This document shows positions 1-9,686 of a DNA stretch of 37,504 nucleotides, piece by piece. Under the pieces are notes generated by a model. That model saw only the letters and a list, made by a program, of their open reading frames with translations. It was not told the DNA's origin and did not search any database. Position 1 is the stretch's first letter. The number at the start of each line of letters is the position of its first letter. The stretch comes from Methanoregula sp. (lineage in GTDB: Archaea > Halobacteriota > Methanomicrobia > Methanomicrobiales > Methanospirillaceae): positions 1 through 37,504 of the forward strand of contig JAPKXX010000102.1 in the NCBI GenBank assembly GCA_026394595.1, written 5' to 3'. The position numbers were made by a program, and so were the translations under genes.

Positions 1-212
1 TGATACTGCGGTTTTTGTTGTGCGATAAACGCAAAGGCATCCTCAAAATCGAATTTTTTATACCGGACACCCGCAGTATTCACCCGTTCGCCGTTGCTGT
101 CCGGTACATAACGGAGTACGCACCCGACGTTTTCTTTGTTGTCATATGAAGATACGGCATAGATCCAGCCATCCGCATCGACGATAAAATCCCTCAGTCG
201 TATCGGTTCCAT
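1..212 (-). CDS. Partial CDS (N-terminus; runs off the left edge), conserved archaeal nucleotidyltransferase-like protein
   Basis: Minus-strand reading MEPIRLRDFIVDADGWIYAVSSYDNKENVGCVLRYVPDSNGERVNTAGVRYKKFDFEDAFAFIAQQKPQ..., open to position 1; family recognised from memory only. Confidence 0.6.
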   Translation of the reverse strand, partial: MEPIRLRDFIVDADGWIYAVSSYDNKENVGCVLRYVPDSNGERVNTAGVRYKKFDFEDAFAFIAQQKPQY

Positions 213-222
213 GCATCCTCCC

Positions 223-795
223 CTAAAGAGAGAGAAGGAACTGTTCGATCCGGTCAGCCTGGACGCCCCGGCGCAGGACCTTCCGGTTTACAAGGTCGAC
301 GACCGTACTCGGTGTACCGGGGAGCCGCCCGCCATCGATCAACAGGTTCCGGGGCACAGTACACTCGTCAGGTGTTGCAGGGTCTTTTGCGCCATGGAGG
401 TTTGCACTCGTTGCGGTAATCGGTGCATCAAAACCCTCGATTAAGCGCAGTGCAACTTCGTGGGCGGGGATCCGCACGCCAATCATGCCAGTACCACCGG
501 TAAGCATCTCGGGTAGGGAGTGTTTTGCCCTGAGCACTACCGTGACCGGACCGGGAAGGAACGTCTGGATAAACTCCTGCAGGGAGGAATCGATGAACGC
601 GACCGCAGCAAGCATCTCAAAACTGCTCACCGCGATCGAGATCGGTTGACCGAGGGGTCGCTTCTTTGCCTCGTACACTTTCAGGATTGCATTCTCAGAA
701 AATGCATCAGCTCCAAGACCATACACCGTTTCCGTGGGATAAATAACAATTCCGTCATGCATCAACACCGAAACGGCATTGTCGATACTATCCAT
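223..795 (-). CDS. L-threonylcarbamoyladenylate synthase (Sua5/YrdC/YwlC family)
   Basis: IYPTETVYGLGADA and KRPLGQPISIAV motifs typical of the YrdC domain. Confidence 0.93.
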   Translation of the reverse strand: MDSIDNAVSVLMHDGIVIYPTETVYGLGADAFSENAILKVYEAKKRPLGQPISIAVSSFEMLAAVAFIDSSLQEFIQTFLPGPVTVVLRAKHSLPEMLTGGTGMIGVRIPAHEVALRLIEGFDAPITATSANLHGAKDPATPDECTVPRNLLIDGGRLPGTPSTVVDLVNRKVLRRGVQADRIEQFLLSL

Positions 796-1479
796 TCAGA
801 ACTCTCGCCCGCGGACACGGTGGATATCAAAAACCGCTTTGCTGCTCACATGCATGACCGCAAAAACTCCCGCCTGGATCGGGTCGGTCACGACAAGGTC
901 GGCATGATCGGGAACGCTGCCCGCCATCCTGAGCGCGATCACGGGGATCCCTGCCTCCCTCACCCGGTCCACCGCCCGTGAGATCTCACCGCCCATGAGG
1001 GACCCGGCCAGCACAAGGATCGACGCCCGCGGCAGCCGGGCAACCGCATCAACAGCGAGGGCGAGTGTCCGCTCTCCGACCAGCGGGATCGTATCCACCG
1101 AGATCCGCTCACCTCTGATGTTGTGCCGGTCCGCCTCGTTCACCGCACCGAGCGCCACCTGAGCCACCTGTGCACCACCCCCGATGATAATCACCCGCGA
1201 GCCGAAGATGTTCCCAAATGGCTGGTAGGTTTTTAACTCGTGAACCGAGGGGATACTGTTTAAGTCGGCGATCATCTGGCTATAGTCATCAGCGGGGGAT
1301 GGTTCGTATTCAAAATAGAGCTCCGCCATTCCGGCAAAAGGACCGGAATCGAACGTTTCCTGGCTGATCATGACGATATTTGCTTCATGAGCGGCAACCA
1401 CTGTCGCAATATCACGAAGGACGCCACGGCGGTTTTCAGCAATGATCCGTATGGCACAGCGTTCTGGTTCTGTCTCCAT
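796..1479 (-). CDS. ACT-domain-containing conserved archaeal protein (DUF5612-like)
   Basis: N-terminal ACT-like IRIIAENRRGVLRDIATVVAAHEANIVMISQ; C-terminal Rossmann-like part; abuts the YrdC gene. Confidence 0.75.
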   Translation of the reverse strand: METEPERCAIRIIAENRRGVLRDIATVVAAHEANIVMISQETFDSGPFAGMAELYFEYEPSPADDYSQMIADLNSIPSVHELKTYQPFGNIFGSRVIIIGGGAQVAQVALGAVNEADRHNIRGERISVDTIPLVGERTLALAVDAVARLPRASILVLAGSLMGGEISRAVDRVREAGIPVIALRMAGSVPDHADLVVTDPIQAGVFAVMHVSSKAVFDIHRVRGREF

Positions 1480-1483
1480 GGAA

Positions 1484-1554
1484 TGCGATAGCCGGGGATC
1501 GAACCCGGGTTAGAAGCTTGGGAAGCTCCTGTCCTGCCGCTAGACTACTATCGC
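1484..1554 (-). tRNA. tRNA-Gly(CCC)
   Basis: Cloverleaf by eye: acceptor GCGATAG/CTATCGC, anticodon arm GGAGC-TTCCCAA-GCTTC, T-arm CCGGG-TTCGATC-CCCGG; no encoded CCA. Confidence 0.93.
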
Positions 1555-1796
1555 GTCTGAATTCTGACTAACATATTACGTGAGTTTGAAGATAAAAGTA
1601 TCCCGATACAATAGGTCCACCTCAGGTATTATTATGAAAGCAGGTTGATTACATAGTAAAGCAAACACCGCCGTTCGTGCTTCTATAGTACAGGTGGGGG
1701 AGGAGCAATGAGGTCATTCCTTCCTGCCGGCACGGAGTCTCCGGATGAGACGAGGAGGTAGAACGGTAAAAATCTCAGGTTTAGGAGTCAGAACTG

Positions 1797-2756
1797 ATGA
1801 AGATACAATTCAGGATCCTTGGGCTGGTATGTATTACCTGCGCCCTCCTTCTGGTACAACCCCTGCAGGCACAGGTCACAGGTGAGCAGAATATTATCTA
1901 CCAGAATTCATTTACCACAAATCCCGGCTGGCAGACAAATAATCCCTCAAGCGACTACTGGGACCCAAACAAAGCCATGTACCACTATAGCATCGAACCA
2001 AGCACGGGCAATTACGCGTACGTAACGGTGGATTACGACCGCGGTCCGTTTACCCTCGAATATGATCTCCTGCCTGAAAAGACCGATGAGGCAGCCACGT
2101 TCCGGTTGGGGTTTGGGAGCAAGGAGATGGACCGGAGCAAAAACACCATTGTGTTGTCTGAATTCACCAATGGAAAGAACGGAAAACTGATGTACCTCCG
2201 CGTCATTACTCCGGGTAGCAAACTTGTATCAGTGGCATCCGGGCAGGGTGAGGGGGATATGCCATGCTATGGGGGATACAAGGATGGAAAACCGGATTGT
2301 GGCCCGACGGTCAGGTTTGAGGATAACAAGACCTATCATGTTGCCCTGAAATACGACCAGGCACAAAAGCAGGTCTCCATGGCTGTGAGCGAGAAGAATA
2401 CGGGCAGGCAAATCTGGAGTTATTACGTTAATACATGGGAGGATCTCGCCGGAATGAACCGGATCTTTTTGGGTTCGGTTGGTGATTATGGCATGATGGG
2501 CAGATATGCTTCGGGGTATATTGATAACGTCAAGCTCTATACGGAATCAACCGTAACAGCCACACCTACTGTGGTCACCTCTCTGCAAACCACAGTACCG
2601 GTCACGTATACGACCCGCCCGACTCCCAGACCAACCACGATGCTCCCTTCACCCACACCAACACCCACATCGCCTCCTTCGCCCCTTTTACCCCTTGCGG
2701 CACTCGGAGTCGCCGGTGCCGTTTTCTGTTTCAAAAAAATACGCCCGAGACTGTAA
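1797..2756 (+). CDS. Secreted/surface-anchored protein with Thr/Pro-rich stalk and C-terminal TM anchor
   Basis: Signal peptide ILGLVCITCALLLVQPLQAQ; PTPTPTSPPSP stalk; C-terminal LLPLAALGVAGAVFCFKKIRPRL. Confidence 0.8.
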   Translation: MKIQFRILGLVCITCALLLVQPLQAQVTGEQNIIYQNSFTTNPGWQTNNPSSDYWDPNKAMYHYSIEPSTGNYAYVTVDYDRGPFTLEYDLLPEKTDEAATFRLGFGSKEMDRSKNTIVLSEFTNGKNGKLMYLRVITPGSKLVSVASGQGEGDMPCYGGYKDGKPDCGPTVRFEDNKTYHVALKYDQAQKQVSMAVSEKNTGRQIWSYYVNTWEDLAGMNRIFLGSVGDYGMMGRYASGYIDNVKLYTESTVTATPTVVTSLQTTVPVTYTTRPTPRPTTMLPSPTPTPTSPPSPLLPLAALGVAGAVFCFKKIRPRL

Positions 2757-2769
2757 GTGGGGCGTACTC

Positions 2770-2807
2770 TTTTTTTTAAATAATACAGTGTTGACTGTAT
2801 GTTTTTT
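2770..2807. terminator. Terminator region between convergent genes
   Basis: T8 run followed by hairpin ATACAG-TGTTGA-CTGTAT and T6 run. Confidence 0.55.
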
Positions 2808-2831
2808 AAGGCTATTCCCCTCACCAAAATT

Positions 2832-5207
2832 TTATCCATATTTTCGGAACAATGCCGGGTTTTGTCTCCGAATCCACCAGCGTCGTATAAGCAGGGCAAC
2901 TCCGATAAGAATGATGATTCCGACGACTCCGATAATCATAACCGGGAACCCGAATGAGGGTTGGATCGCCGGTTGTGCCGGAGGTGCTGCCGTTGTCTGT
3001 GTGGCTATGGGCGTGTGTGCCACGGTAGATACCACGGGTGCTGTAGTAGCCTGGACCATATCGCTGAGGGTCTGGTTATTTGGAGTCTGCTCCTGCACCG
3101 CTCCGGCTGGATCGATCTCTCCGGTGATCGCAAACCGCGAGAAGACGGGGCTCACTGCCGTGTAATACGCTTGTCCGTTCTCTATTTTCACCAGCGTTGT
3201 GGGCAGTGCATTCCATGTTTTTCCCGCTTGATGGTTCATGATGATATCCTGCGGAGTGAGGTGGTGCTCTTCCAGCCACGAGACCGGCACCGTGAACGAG
3301 ATGACCGCATTGTCAATGGTGGTGTATCGCGCCGGTGTGATATCCATATACTCGTACACGTTACCGACCGGTGGCGCATTGTCCTGCCCCGGCCCGGAGA
3401 CCACGGTACCGGTTACGATGAGATCGGAGATCCCGGTGCCGGTAACCGCAACCTGCGTGACGGCAGAATTACCGCCAACATTTACTTCGCTGGTACTGGA
3501 TGCTTCCTCTGCCGGGGCAAGCATCGCAAGCGATGCCGGGGCGGATGCCGGGGCGGATGCCGGGCTGGAGCCGTCGCTACCACCGTTGTCTGGTGGAGGA
3601 GCCGGGGCCGGCATAGCGTTGGTGACTGCCTGGTCGGTGAAGCTTTCAAGCACGCCGGTGTCTGCGGCGGTTACGGTGCCTTTCGTGTAGCTGACCGTAA
3701 CAGTATTACCGTACGCGATGGCTGTGCCGGACGTTGTCAGGTCGATCTTGGTGGGGTCAGAATTGAGAGCGGCCGCACTGAACGTCTTGCCTCCTGCAGC
3801 ACCGATCTTGTACGTGAACTGAGCTTCTTTGCCGGAAGGGTTAGCCATCGCCTTGTTAAAGGTGATGGTGATGACGGTACCGGCTGCGTTGGTCGTGGCT
3901 GATGCGAAGGTAGGGGCCGGCGTGATGTTCGTTACTGCAAACCCGCCGAGGAGCGACCCCTCCTGGTTGTCCAGGTTGATGACCGTGACGTTCCAGGCTC
4001 CGACCGTCTTGCCGGTCAGATCAAACGTACACGTGATCTTCGTGGCTGAGTCCACCGACACAATGGTCGCCGTGATGTTGGATTCACCGGTCTTCGTCAG
4101 GTTGACGGTCGGTGTCCCGTAGAACCCGGTTCCCGCAAGGTTCGTGATGCTGATCGTTGTCGTGTTCTGACCGGAACTCGGCGTGATGCCGGTGACGGTC
4201 GGAGCTGCGTTGGTGACGGTGAACCGGTTGTTTCGTGTCACGGTCTTCCCATCGGTATTGGTATACCGGGCGGTGTACAATCCGGTAGTTGCTCCTGCGG
4301 GAATATCTATGGTGAATATGACCTGCGTGGGGGAGACCACGTTGACGTTGTAGGCAGTAATTGTCGTCGGGCTACGGTTCAACACAACCGACATGCCGGG
4401 CTGTAACTCAGTTCCCGGGGCGGTGATAGTGAGACCTGTTGTGCCCTGGGCCGTGGTATTTGGCGAGAAGAATGCCGGGTTGGGTGGAATTGTCGGTGCC
4501 GGGCTGCTTAGCGTGAAATAGGTTGCCCGCATCCCTTCTTTCATATCAGGGTTGGTCACCACGATGTTATACCCGTTTGTCGGGCTCTCATCCTTCCCGA
4601 GCAGGTCGAAGGTACAGTACAGTCTCGTAGCGGATACACACGTGCAGGAGGTGGAGAAGATATCCACGAAGCCGGTCCCGTTGAACCGTGCCGTTGCACC
4701 GCTCACGAAGTTTGTTCCCGTAATGTTTTCAACCACGACCCAGCCACGGTAACCGGTCCGGTTTGTTATGCCGGTGACAGTCGGCGCCAGTGCGGCGGAG
4801 GCTGGTGGCAGCAGGACGGAGAGTGCCAGGAGGAAAATGAGTGCAAACAACACCACCCGCCGCACTGCCGGTGGTCTGGTGGCATGGAAACCGGCCCGTT
4901 TTTTCAGGGCGCTTCCCGCACCATATCTGTGTCCGGGGACCGGCTTGTTATCAGGAAAGATCACGGTTGTGCTGAGATTGCCGCCAGCCAAATGCTGATC
5001 ATTCTGATCAAGGTAAATGGGGGTAATATCGTACTGATCAGAACGTATCAGGATCGGGTTGGGTAATGTTGGGATATGGCTGCCGGAAAGAGGGGATGTA
5101 ACGTCAGGTATTTCCCATTTTTTAATAATGGCAGCTGTCATCCCCCCCGCTCCCGGCAATGCAATAGGTACGTTGTCAATAAAAATGTAAAAACTTTGTG
5201 AATACAA
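2832..5207 (-). CDS. Large surface protein with IPT/TIG-like and PGF-pre-PGF-like domains and a C-terminal TM anchor (start codon uncertain)
   Basis: Repeated Ig-like segments ([14 protein letters not shown]...), signal-like [55 protein letters not shown]-terminal [23 protein letters not shown]. Confidence 0.8.
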   Translation of the reverse strand: MYSQSFYIFIDNVPIALPGAGGMTAAIIKKWEIPDVTSPLSGSHIPTLPNPILIRSDQYDITPIYLDQNDQHLAGGNLSTTVIFPDNKPVPGHRYGAGSALKKRAGFHATRPPAVRRVVLFALIFLLALSVLLPPASAALAPTVTGITNRTGYRGWVVVENITGTNFVSGATARFNGTGFVDIFSTSCTCVSATRLYCTFDLLGKDESPTNGYNIVVTNPDMKEGMRATYFTLSSPAPTIPPNPAFFSPNTTAQGTTGLTITAPGTELQPGMSVVLNRSPTTITAYNVNVVSPTQVIFTIDIPAGATTGLYTARYTNTDGKTVTRNNRFTVTNAAPTVTGITPSSGQNTTTISITNLAGTGFYGTPTVNLTKTGESNITATIVSVDSATKITCTFDLTGKTVGAWNVTVINLDNQEGSLLGGFAVTNITPAPTFASATTNAAGTVITITFNKAMANPSGKEAQFTYKIGAAGGKTFSAAALNSDPTKIDLTTSGTAIAYGNTVTVSYTKGTVTAADTGVLESFTDQAVTNAMPAPAPPPDNGGSDGSSPASAPASAPASLAMLAPAEEASSTSEVNVGGNSAVTQVAVTGTGISDLIVTGTVVSGPGQDNAPPVGNVYEYMDITPARYTTIDNAVISFTVPVSWLEEHHLTPQDIIMNHQAGKTWNALPTTLVKIENGQAYYTAVSPVFSRFAITGEIDPAGAVQEQTPNNQTLSDMVQATTAPVVSTVAHTPIATQTTAAPPAQPAIQPSFGFPVMIIGVVGIIILIGVALLIRRWWIRRQNPALFRKYG

Positions 5208-5760
5208 ATCTGTACAGGAATGGCAATCGGGTCATCCTGGAGACCAGCGGCATTCCTATCCTGGATGAGCAGTGCAGGCTCACGGGTTATCGTGGTGTGA
5301 ACAGGGACATCACCGAACGCAAAGCATTTGAGAAACGCCTGATGCAGTTTAACGAGGAACTGGAAAAAGGAATTGCGGAACACACGGAACAGCTGAATAC
5401 ATCGCTCAAAGAAAAAGAGGTGCTCCTCCGCGAGGTCCATCACCGGGTCAAAAATAATCTCCAGATCGTGGCAAGTCTTCTCAACCTCCAGTCACGCTAC
5501 ATAAAAGATGAACATGTGCTGAATACGATCCGTGAGAGCCAGAACCGGGTGAAGGCGATGGCCCTTGTCCACGAGAAACTGTACTGGTCAGAGAATATAT
5601 GAGAAATTGCTTTGGAGAATTATGTGAAGTTCCTGACTGACAACCTCTTCCGTTACTATGGGGCGAACCCCCAGACGATCATGCTCACCATCAACATCAG
5701 GAATGTGAAGGTGGACATCAACAGGGCAATTCTCCTCGGTCTCATTACCGGGAACCATCA
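5198..5760 (+). pseudogene. Sensor histidine kinase fragment (PAS C-terminus + HisKA_2 + start of ATPase), truncated at both ends with an in-frame TGA
   Basis: [49 protein letters not shown] at about 5600, then same-frame EIALENYVKFLTDNLFRYYGANPQTIMLTINIRNVKVDINRAILLGLI, then unrelated sequence. Confidence 0.85.
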
Positions 5761-6294
5761 GAAACACCATCAGCACGAATGTGAGTGCATATATTGCTGA
5801 TCAGTTCCAGACGGCTTTTTCTCAGAGTAATCTTTCGCTGGAGAAAGTTGCCTATACCATGGACGTGGGTCGGATCAACTTTCCCAGAACAGGTGCAGCG
5901 AACGTGACCTTCACCATACCGGTATCGTGGGTGGACCAGTACGGCGGAAAAGACGCAGTGCGGATCGTCCGATTCAGTGACGAGACCGGTATCCCCAAGC
6001 TCTTTAGCACGGTCTATTCTGGTCTTGATCAGAGAGGTAACATGGTCTTCCGTGGCGATTCCCCGAACGGTTTCGTCGATTTTCGGCATGCTGACCGCCA
6101 AAGCGACTGCTGAAAAACAGCAGGAACAACCGAATGCAACGATCCAGCCTCTCAAGAAACCCGCGATTGTTACGGATGTTGGGATGTTTGCGTGGCTGCT
6201 GAGGATCCTGCAGCAAAACCCGGTGATGATCATTTTCGCGGTTGCCATCCTCGCAATGGTGGCATACTTCGGCTGGTGGAAACGGAAATACTAA
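5740..6294 (+). pseudogene. 3' fragment of a PGF-pre-PGF-type surface protein, frameshifted
   Basis: ANVTFTIPVSWVDQYGG...VYSGLDQRGNMVFRGDSPNG in one frame; SSIFGMLTAKATAEKQQEQPNATIQPLKKPAIVTDVGMFAWLL...IIFAVAILAMVAYFGWWKRKY in the next frame. Confidence 0.8.
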
Positions 6295-6314
6295 ATTCAG
6301 CTCTGTTGAAACGC

Positions 6315-6335
6315 ACCTGAGTCACGGACTCAGGT
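6315..6335. terminator. Perfect inverted repeat ACCTGAGT-N5-ACTCAGGT, hairpin candidate
   Basis: 8-bp perfect arms downstream of the decayed surface protein; followed by a second IR ACCATGA/TCATGGT (6337-6367). Confidence 0.4.
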
Positions 6336-6797
6336 AACCATGATGAATATCCGTGGTTTTTCATGGTAAATCCTCATTTTTATGTAACTATTCAGCCTGA
6401 AAATCGCCATCTTAATTAGTTTCAATAATTTTGGACAAACGCGATTCATCGAGAACGGCGGAGTGCAGGGCTGGGTCGAGTCTAATATCTAATGGTAAGA
6501 TACCAAGAACCCCGTTCTCCACGTCCTAGATTGTTCTCGATCTTCTCATCCTACACCGCATTCCGTGCCTCCAACCTCACACTTGCCATACATTTCGGAC
6601 AATGAACTTTCACGGGTCTTCGAGACCTGGCGAGCCTTGCAACTTGAATCCCCATGTATACCCATGATTGATGGCAATGATGGCAATCGGCTGGCAGTAT
6701 TGCCCGGTCTGCGGGCTGATGCTGCCGGATTGATGATTTTTGGATGGCCCCAAGATGTGGGATGATGGAGAAGGATGCAAAACAATTTGGGAACGAG

Positions 6798-8030
6798 ATG
6801 GAAAAAAAAAACCAAATTCAACTTGAACCAAAAGAATCGAAAAAGAAAGGATTGAAAAAAAAGTATCTTGTTATTTTCATATTTGCGTTGATTCTAGCAA
6901 CAATTGGTATCGGATATATCTTCTCTCGAAGTAACCTTTCCATTCAATCTAGCCCCTCTGGATCTGAAGTATATTTGGATTCTGAATTTAAAGGAACAAC
7001 TCCGTGCGTAATCCCTTTTGTGATTCCAGGAATCCATCAAATTGAATTTCGTCATGAAAAATACCCGCCTTGGAAAAAAACCATCACTCTTAGTTTAGGT
7101 CAAACGGAAAACATCAATGCAGATTTATCAGATAATCTAATTCCGAACGTAATTCTTGTATGTAAATCCAAACTTTCAACTGCGGATGCTACAGAAAAGG
7201 GGTTAGATTTGAAGGGCTGGTCAAGTGATTGTATCTATGCCCAAAATGAAGAGATCCAACTTTCGGGTATTGCAGTAAGACCACATCCAGAACAAAATCC
7301 GAATGTGCATTTATCTATTAAAAATATTGATCAAAATACTCTTTTTTCAACTAAGGAATATGATGTTAGGATAGACGAAGATTTCACTTACGGTAACACA
7401 ATATCAAGTAATGGATTCCCAAGTGGTAATTATCAAATAACCGCCACAATTCCATCCGGTCAAACTTCAATTGTAGATTTCACGATAGAAAGTCCAGCTG
7501 ACACAAATATTCGAATTCTAAAGCAACTTGTAGAAGACTATCATAAAACGCACACCTACAGTTTATCTGACATGTTTGTATGTGGCGATATGGCAACTGA
7601 TGTATGGAATATGGTAAAAACTCAAGGAATTAATGCGGTTATTTATGTAGGCAACGTTGACAAAGACATTACCACAATTCAAGAAGCAAATCATGTCTGG
7701 GTAATGGCTGAGACATCTCCCAATGAATGGCTTGCATTAGAGACCACAGGAGGATTTATCGCATGTAATAATCAACAGATCTGCTCTGTTAATAACCCTC
7801 GATATTACAATGGATGGAAATTTAATAACCCATTAGAATTGAAAGATGCATTAGACAAATTAAAACATCCTTGTTCTGATGGCTATATTCTTGGGAACGA
7901 TAATCTATGCCACCAATCTTGCGGTGGCAATACCTACTGTACTGGAAACAGTGTTTGTATAAATGGGCAATGCCGAGGATGCAGTCCTGGATACTACCTC
8001 GGAACAGATTTACGGTGTTACAAAGCATAG
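6798..8030 (+). CDS. PEGA-domain membrane protein with transglutaminase-like region and Cys-rich C-terminus (ORF track start 6744)
   Basis: TM YLVIFIFALILATIGIGYIF; PEGA-like LSIQSSPSGSEVYLDSEFKGTTPCVIPFVIPGIHQIEFRHEKYP; CGDMATDVWNMVKTQGI...NHVWVMAETSPNEWLALETT; C-terminal Cys-rich module. Confidence 0.75.
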   Translation: MEKKNQIQLEPKESKKKGLKKKYLVIFIFALILATIGIGYIFSRSNLSIQSSPSGSEVYLDSEFKGTTPCVIPFVIPGIHQIEFRHEKYPPWKKTITLSLGQTENINADLSDNLIPNVILVCKSKLSTADATEKGLDLKGWSSDCIYAQNEEIQLSGIAVRPHPEQNPNVHLSIKNIDQNTLFSTKEYDVRIDEDFTYGNTISSNGFPSGNYQITATIPSGQTSIVDFTIESPADTNIRILKQLVEDYHKTHTYSLSDMFVCGDMATDVWNMVKTQGINAVIYVGNVDKDITTIQEANHVWVMAETSPNEWLALETTGGFIACNNQQICSVNNPRYYNGWKFNNPLELKDALDKLKHPCSDGYILGNDNLCHQSCGGNTYCTGNSVCINGQCRGCSPGYYLGTDLRCYKA

Positions 8031-8158
8031 GAGATTAAAAAAATCCATCCGTATCTCCCCACCATGCGTTTCTGTTGGCGTATCTCTGCGCTCATGGGAA
8101 AGTAATGCGGCAGGTGAAAAGAAGCCCGGATTTAATATCTGGAAGCTGAGTTAGTATC

Positions 8159-8374
8159 ATGCCATACGAGCCGTGCCCCATTGCAACCGTAAAGGAAATC
8201 CTATTTTATCCCCGGAACATGGCGATTACTTTTTGCAGCGGGATCGGATTGGGTCTATTACTCGAAGGTGTGTTGGAGGTCTTCGCACAATCACAATACA
8301 TGCCCGTAGTGTTTGTTGGAGTTACCGCAATAGTGTGTATGGCACTTGTTTATTGGATGGAGAAGAGACGTTAA
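8159..8374 (+). CDS. Small two-TM membrane protein, unknown function
   Basis: 71 aa, MAITFCSGIGLGLLLEGVLEVF and MPVVFVGVTAIVCMALVYWMEKRR hydrophobic segments. Confidence 0.5.
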   Translation: MPYEPCPIATVKEILFYPRNMAITFCSGIGLGLLLEGVLEVFAQSQYMPVVFVGVTAIVCMALVYWMEKRR

Positions 8375-8817
8375 GTCCCCGTTCTCCTTGATCACCGAAT
8401 CTCAATACTAGGTCGGCACGTGACTGTGCGTTGAAAACAAAGTATCTTTTGAGTGGAATACCCGTCGAAGTGTACTTTTCCCCATTAAACAACGTCTGTG
8501 CACGTTTTATGATGGCTCTATACCGTGAACGACGCGGTCAAGATCCCCGTTCTCGTTGTTATACCACTACAAATATCCCCTACCGGAATACGTCTACGCA
8601 AACTACATGCAGTACTGGGATTCAGTGCATCTATTGGAGAAAGAGATACCCACAGAAATCCCAAGAACAAATGGGTTTAAAATTGCGCAACCGAGACGGG
8701 CTTTCACCGGCGGGTTCTGTTGCATCTGCGGGACGTTTAAATACTCGATATTGAAGTGTTCTGACGATATCATTTTTATTAAGTCCCGTTAACGCAACAG
8801 CACCCACCCGGTAAGAT

Positions 8818-8831
8818 TAATATATATATAC
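8818..8831 (+). promoter_or_regulatory. Archaeal TATA-box-like element
   Basis: AATATATATATACA about 25-37 nt upstream of ATG 8855. Confidence 0.45.
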
Positions 8832-8854
8832 AAGTGATGACAGAGTGTCAAACC

Positions 8855-9469
8855 ATGAGACAGGGTGAAATGCTCCATAAGTTCATCCACGAACATATCA
8901 TCTGGATATATCTCATCATCGCATCCTCACTTGTAGTGATACTGACTGCCGTGTTCAGCCTGTCCCATGGCATCAATGACATATTCCCCTATTTCTTCCT
9001 TGTCCCGGTGCTCTTGGTGGCATATGCCTTTCCCCACAGGGGGGCAATGGTCACGATCACCCTTGGCTGGATTTACATCGTGCTGGTGTACGTGTTCGGA
9101 ACATTTTCTGCCAGGATAATCGCAGTTCACACCGCATGGTTTTTCATCTTTGTCTCTCTTGGTATTGTGATCTCGTATTTTGCTGAAAGTTCCAGAGCCA
9201 GTAAAACACAGGTCGAACTACTGAAGAGGGAAGCATTCCAGCAGATTGAACACAACATAGAACAATTTGCGATTCTCAATGACCAGATCAGAAATCCCTT
9301 ACAGGCCATTTTGCTGGATACCACAACGCTTGATGAAAAAGAAATGGCTCTCGTCTCAGAACAGGTGCATATAATCGAAAAAATTCTCGACACGCTTGAT
9401 GAGAAGTATTTAGAGTCTGAAAAGGTCAGGAAAATTTTACGAAAATATTATGGTTTTGGGAAAAAATAG
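8855..9469 (+). CDS. Multi-TM protein with histidine-kinase DHp-like tail but no ATPase domain
   Basis: Five or so TM segments, then QIEHNIEQFAILNDQIRNPLQAILLDTTTLDEKEMALVSEQVHIIEKILDTLDEKYLESEKVRKILRKYYG. Confidence 0.7.
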   Translation: MRQGEMLHKFIHEHIIWIYLIIASSLVVILTAVFSLSHGINDIFPYFFLVPVLLVAYAFPHRGAMVTITLGWIYIVLVYVFGTFSARIIAVHTAWFFIFVSLGIVISYFAESSRASKTQVELLKREAFQQIEHNIEQFAILNDQIRNPLQAILLDTTTLDEKEMALVSEQVHIIEKILDTLDEKYLESEKVRKILRKYYGFGKK

Positions 9470-9471
9470 AG

Positions 9472-9585
9472 GTCAACCCGACTCCATGGGATCCTGCCGC
9501 AGACTTCAATGGTGACACCAGGGTCGATATCGGAGATGCATCGAAAATCGCATGGTATTACGTTGGCAAAGTCGCGGAATTATAA
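9472..9585 (+). pseudogene. Dockerin type I-like repeat fragment (C-terminal relic of a surface protein)
   Basis: Open frame VNPTPWDPAADFNGDTRVDIGDASKIAWYYVGKVAEL*; DxNGDxxVDIxDA Ca-binding motif, no start codon. Confidence 0.65.
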
Positions 9586-9686
9586 TCAATCTCCCCTTTC
9601 TGAAATACCCAACAAGACCCCGCTCACTAAGGGATTCAAGGTGATGAGTATTGATGTAGGGAGAACTGAGAACGAGGCGGTCGGGG

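Noticed and set aside
3530-3570. Tandem GCCGGGGCGGAT repeats as a regulatory repeat or CRISPR-like array
   Set aside because: They encode an Ala/Ser/Pro linker ([10 protein letters not shown]) inside the surface protein.
2961-3902. Plus-strand ORFs (2961-3902, 3238-3690 and others) antisense to the 791-aa surface protein
   Set aside because: Low-complexity, Arg/Cys/Gly-rich translations opposite a clear coding frame; shadow ORFs of GC-rich sequence.
6565-6765. Short ORFs and a CPVCG peptide (MAMMAIGWQYCPVCGLMLPD*) upstream of the PEGA gene
   Set aside because: Too short and interrupted by stops to support a gene; possibly a zinc-ribbon relic.
8431-8792. ORFs 8431-8754 and 8556-8792 as genes
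   Set aside because: Overlapping in different frames, atypical composition, no recognisable domain; more likely decayed or noncoding sequence.
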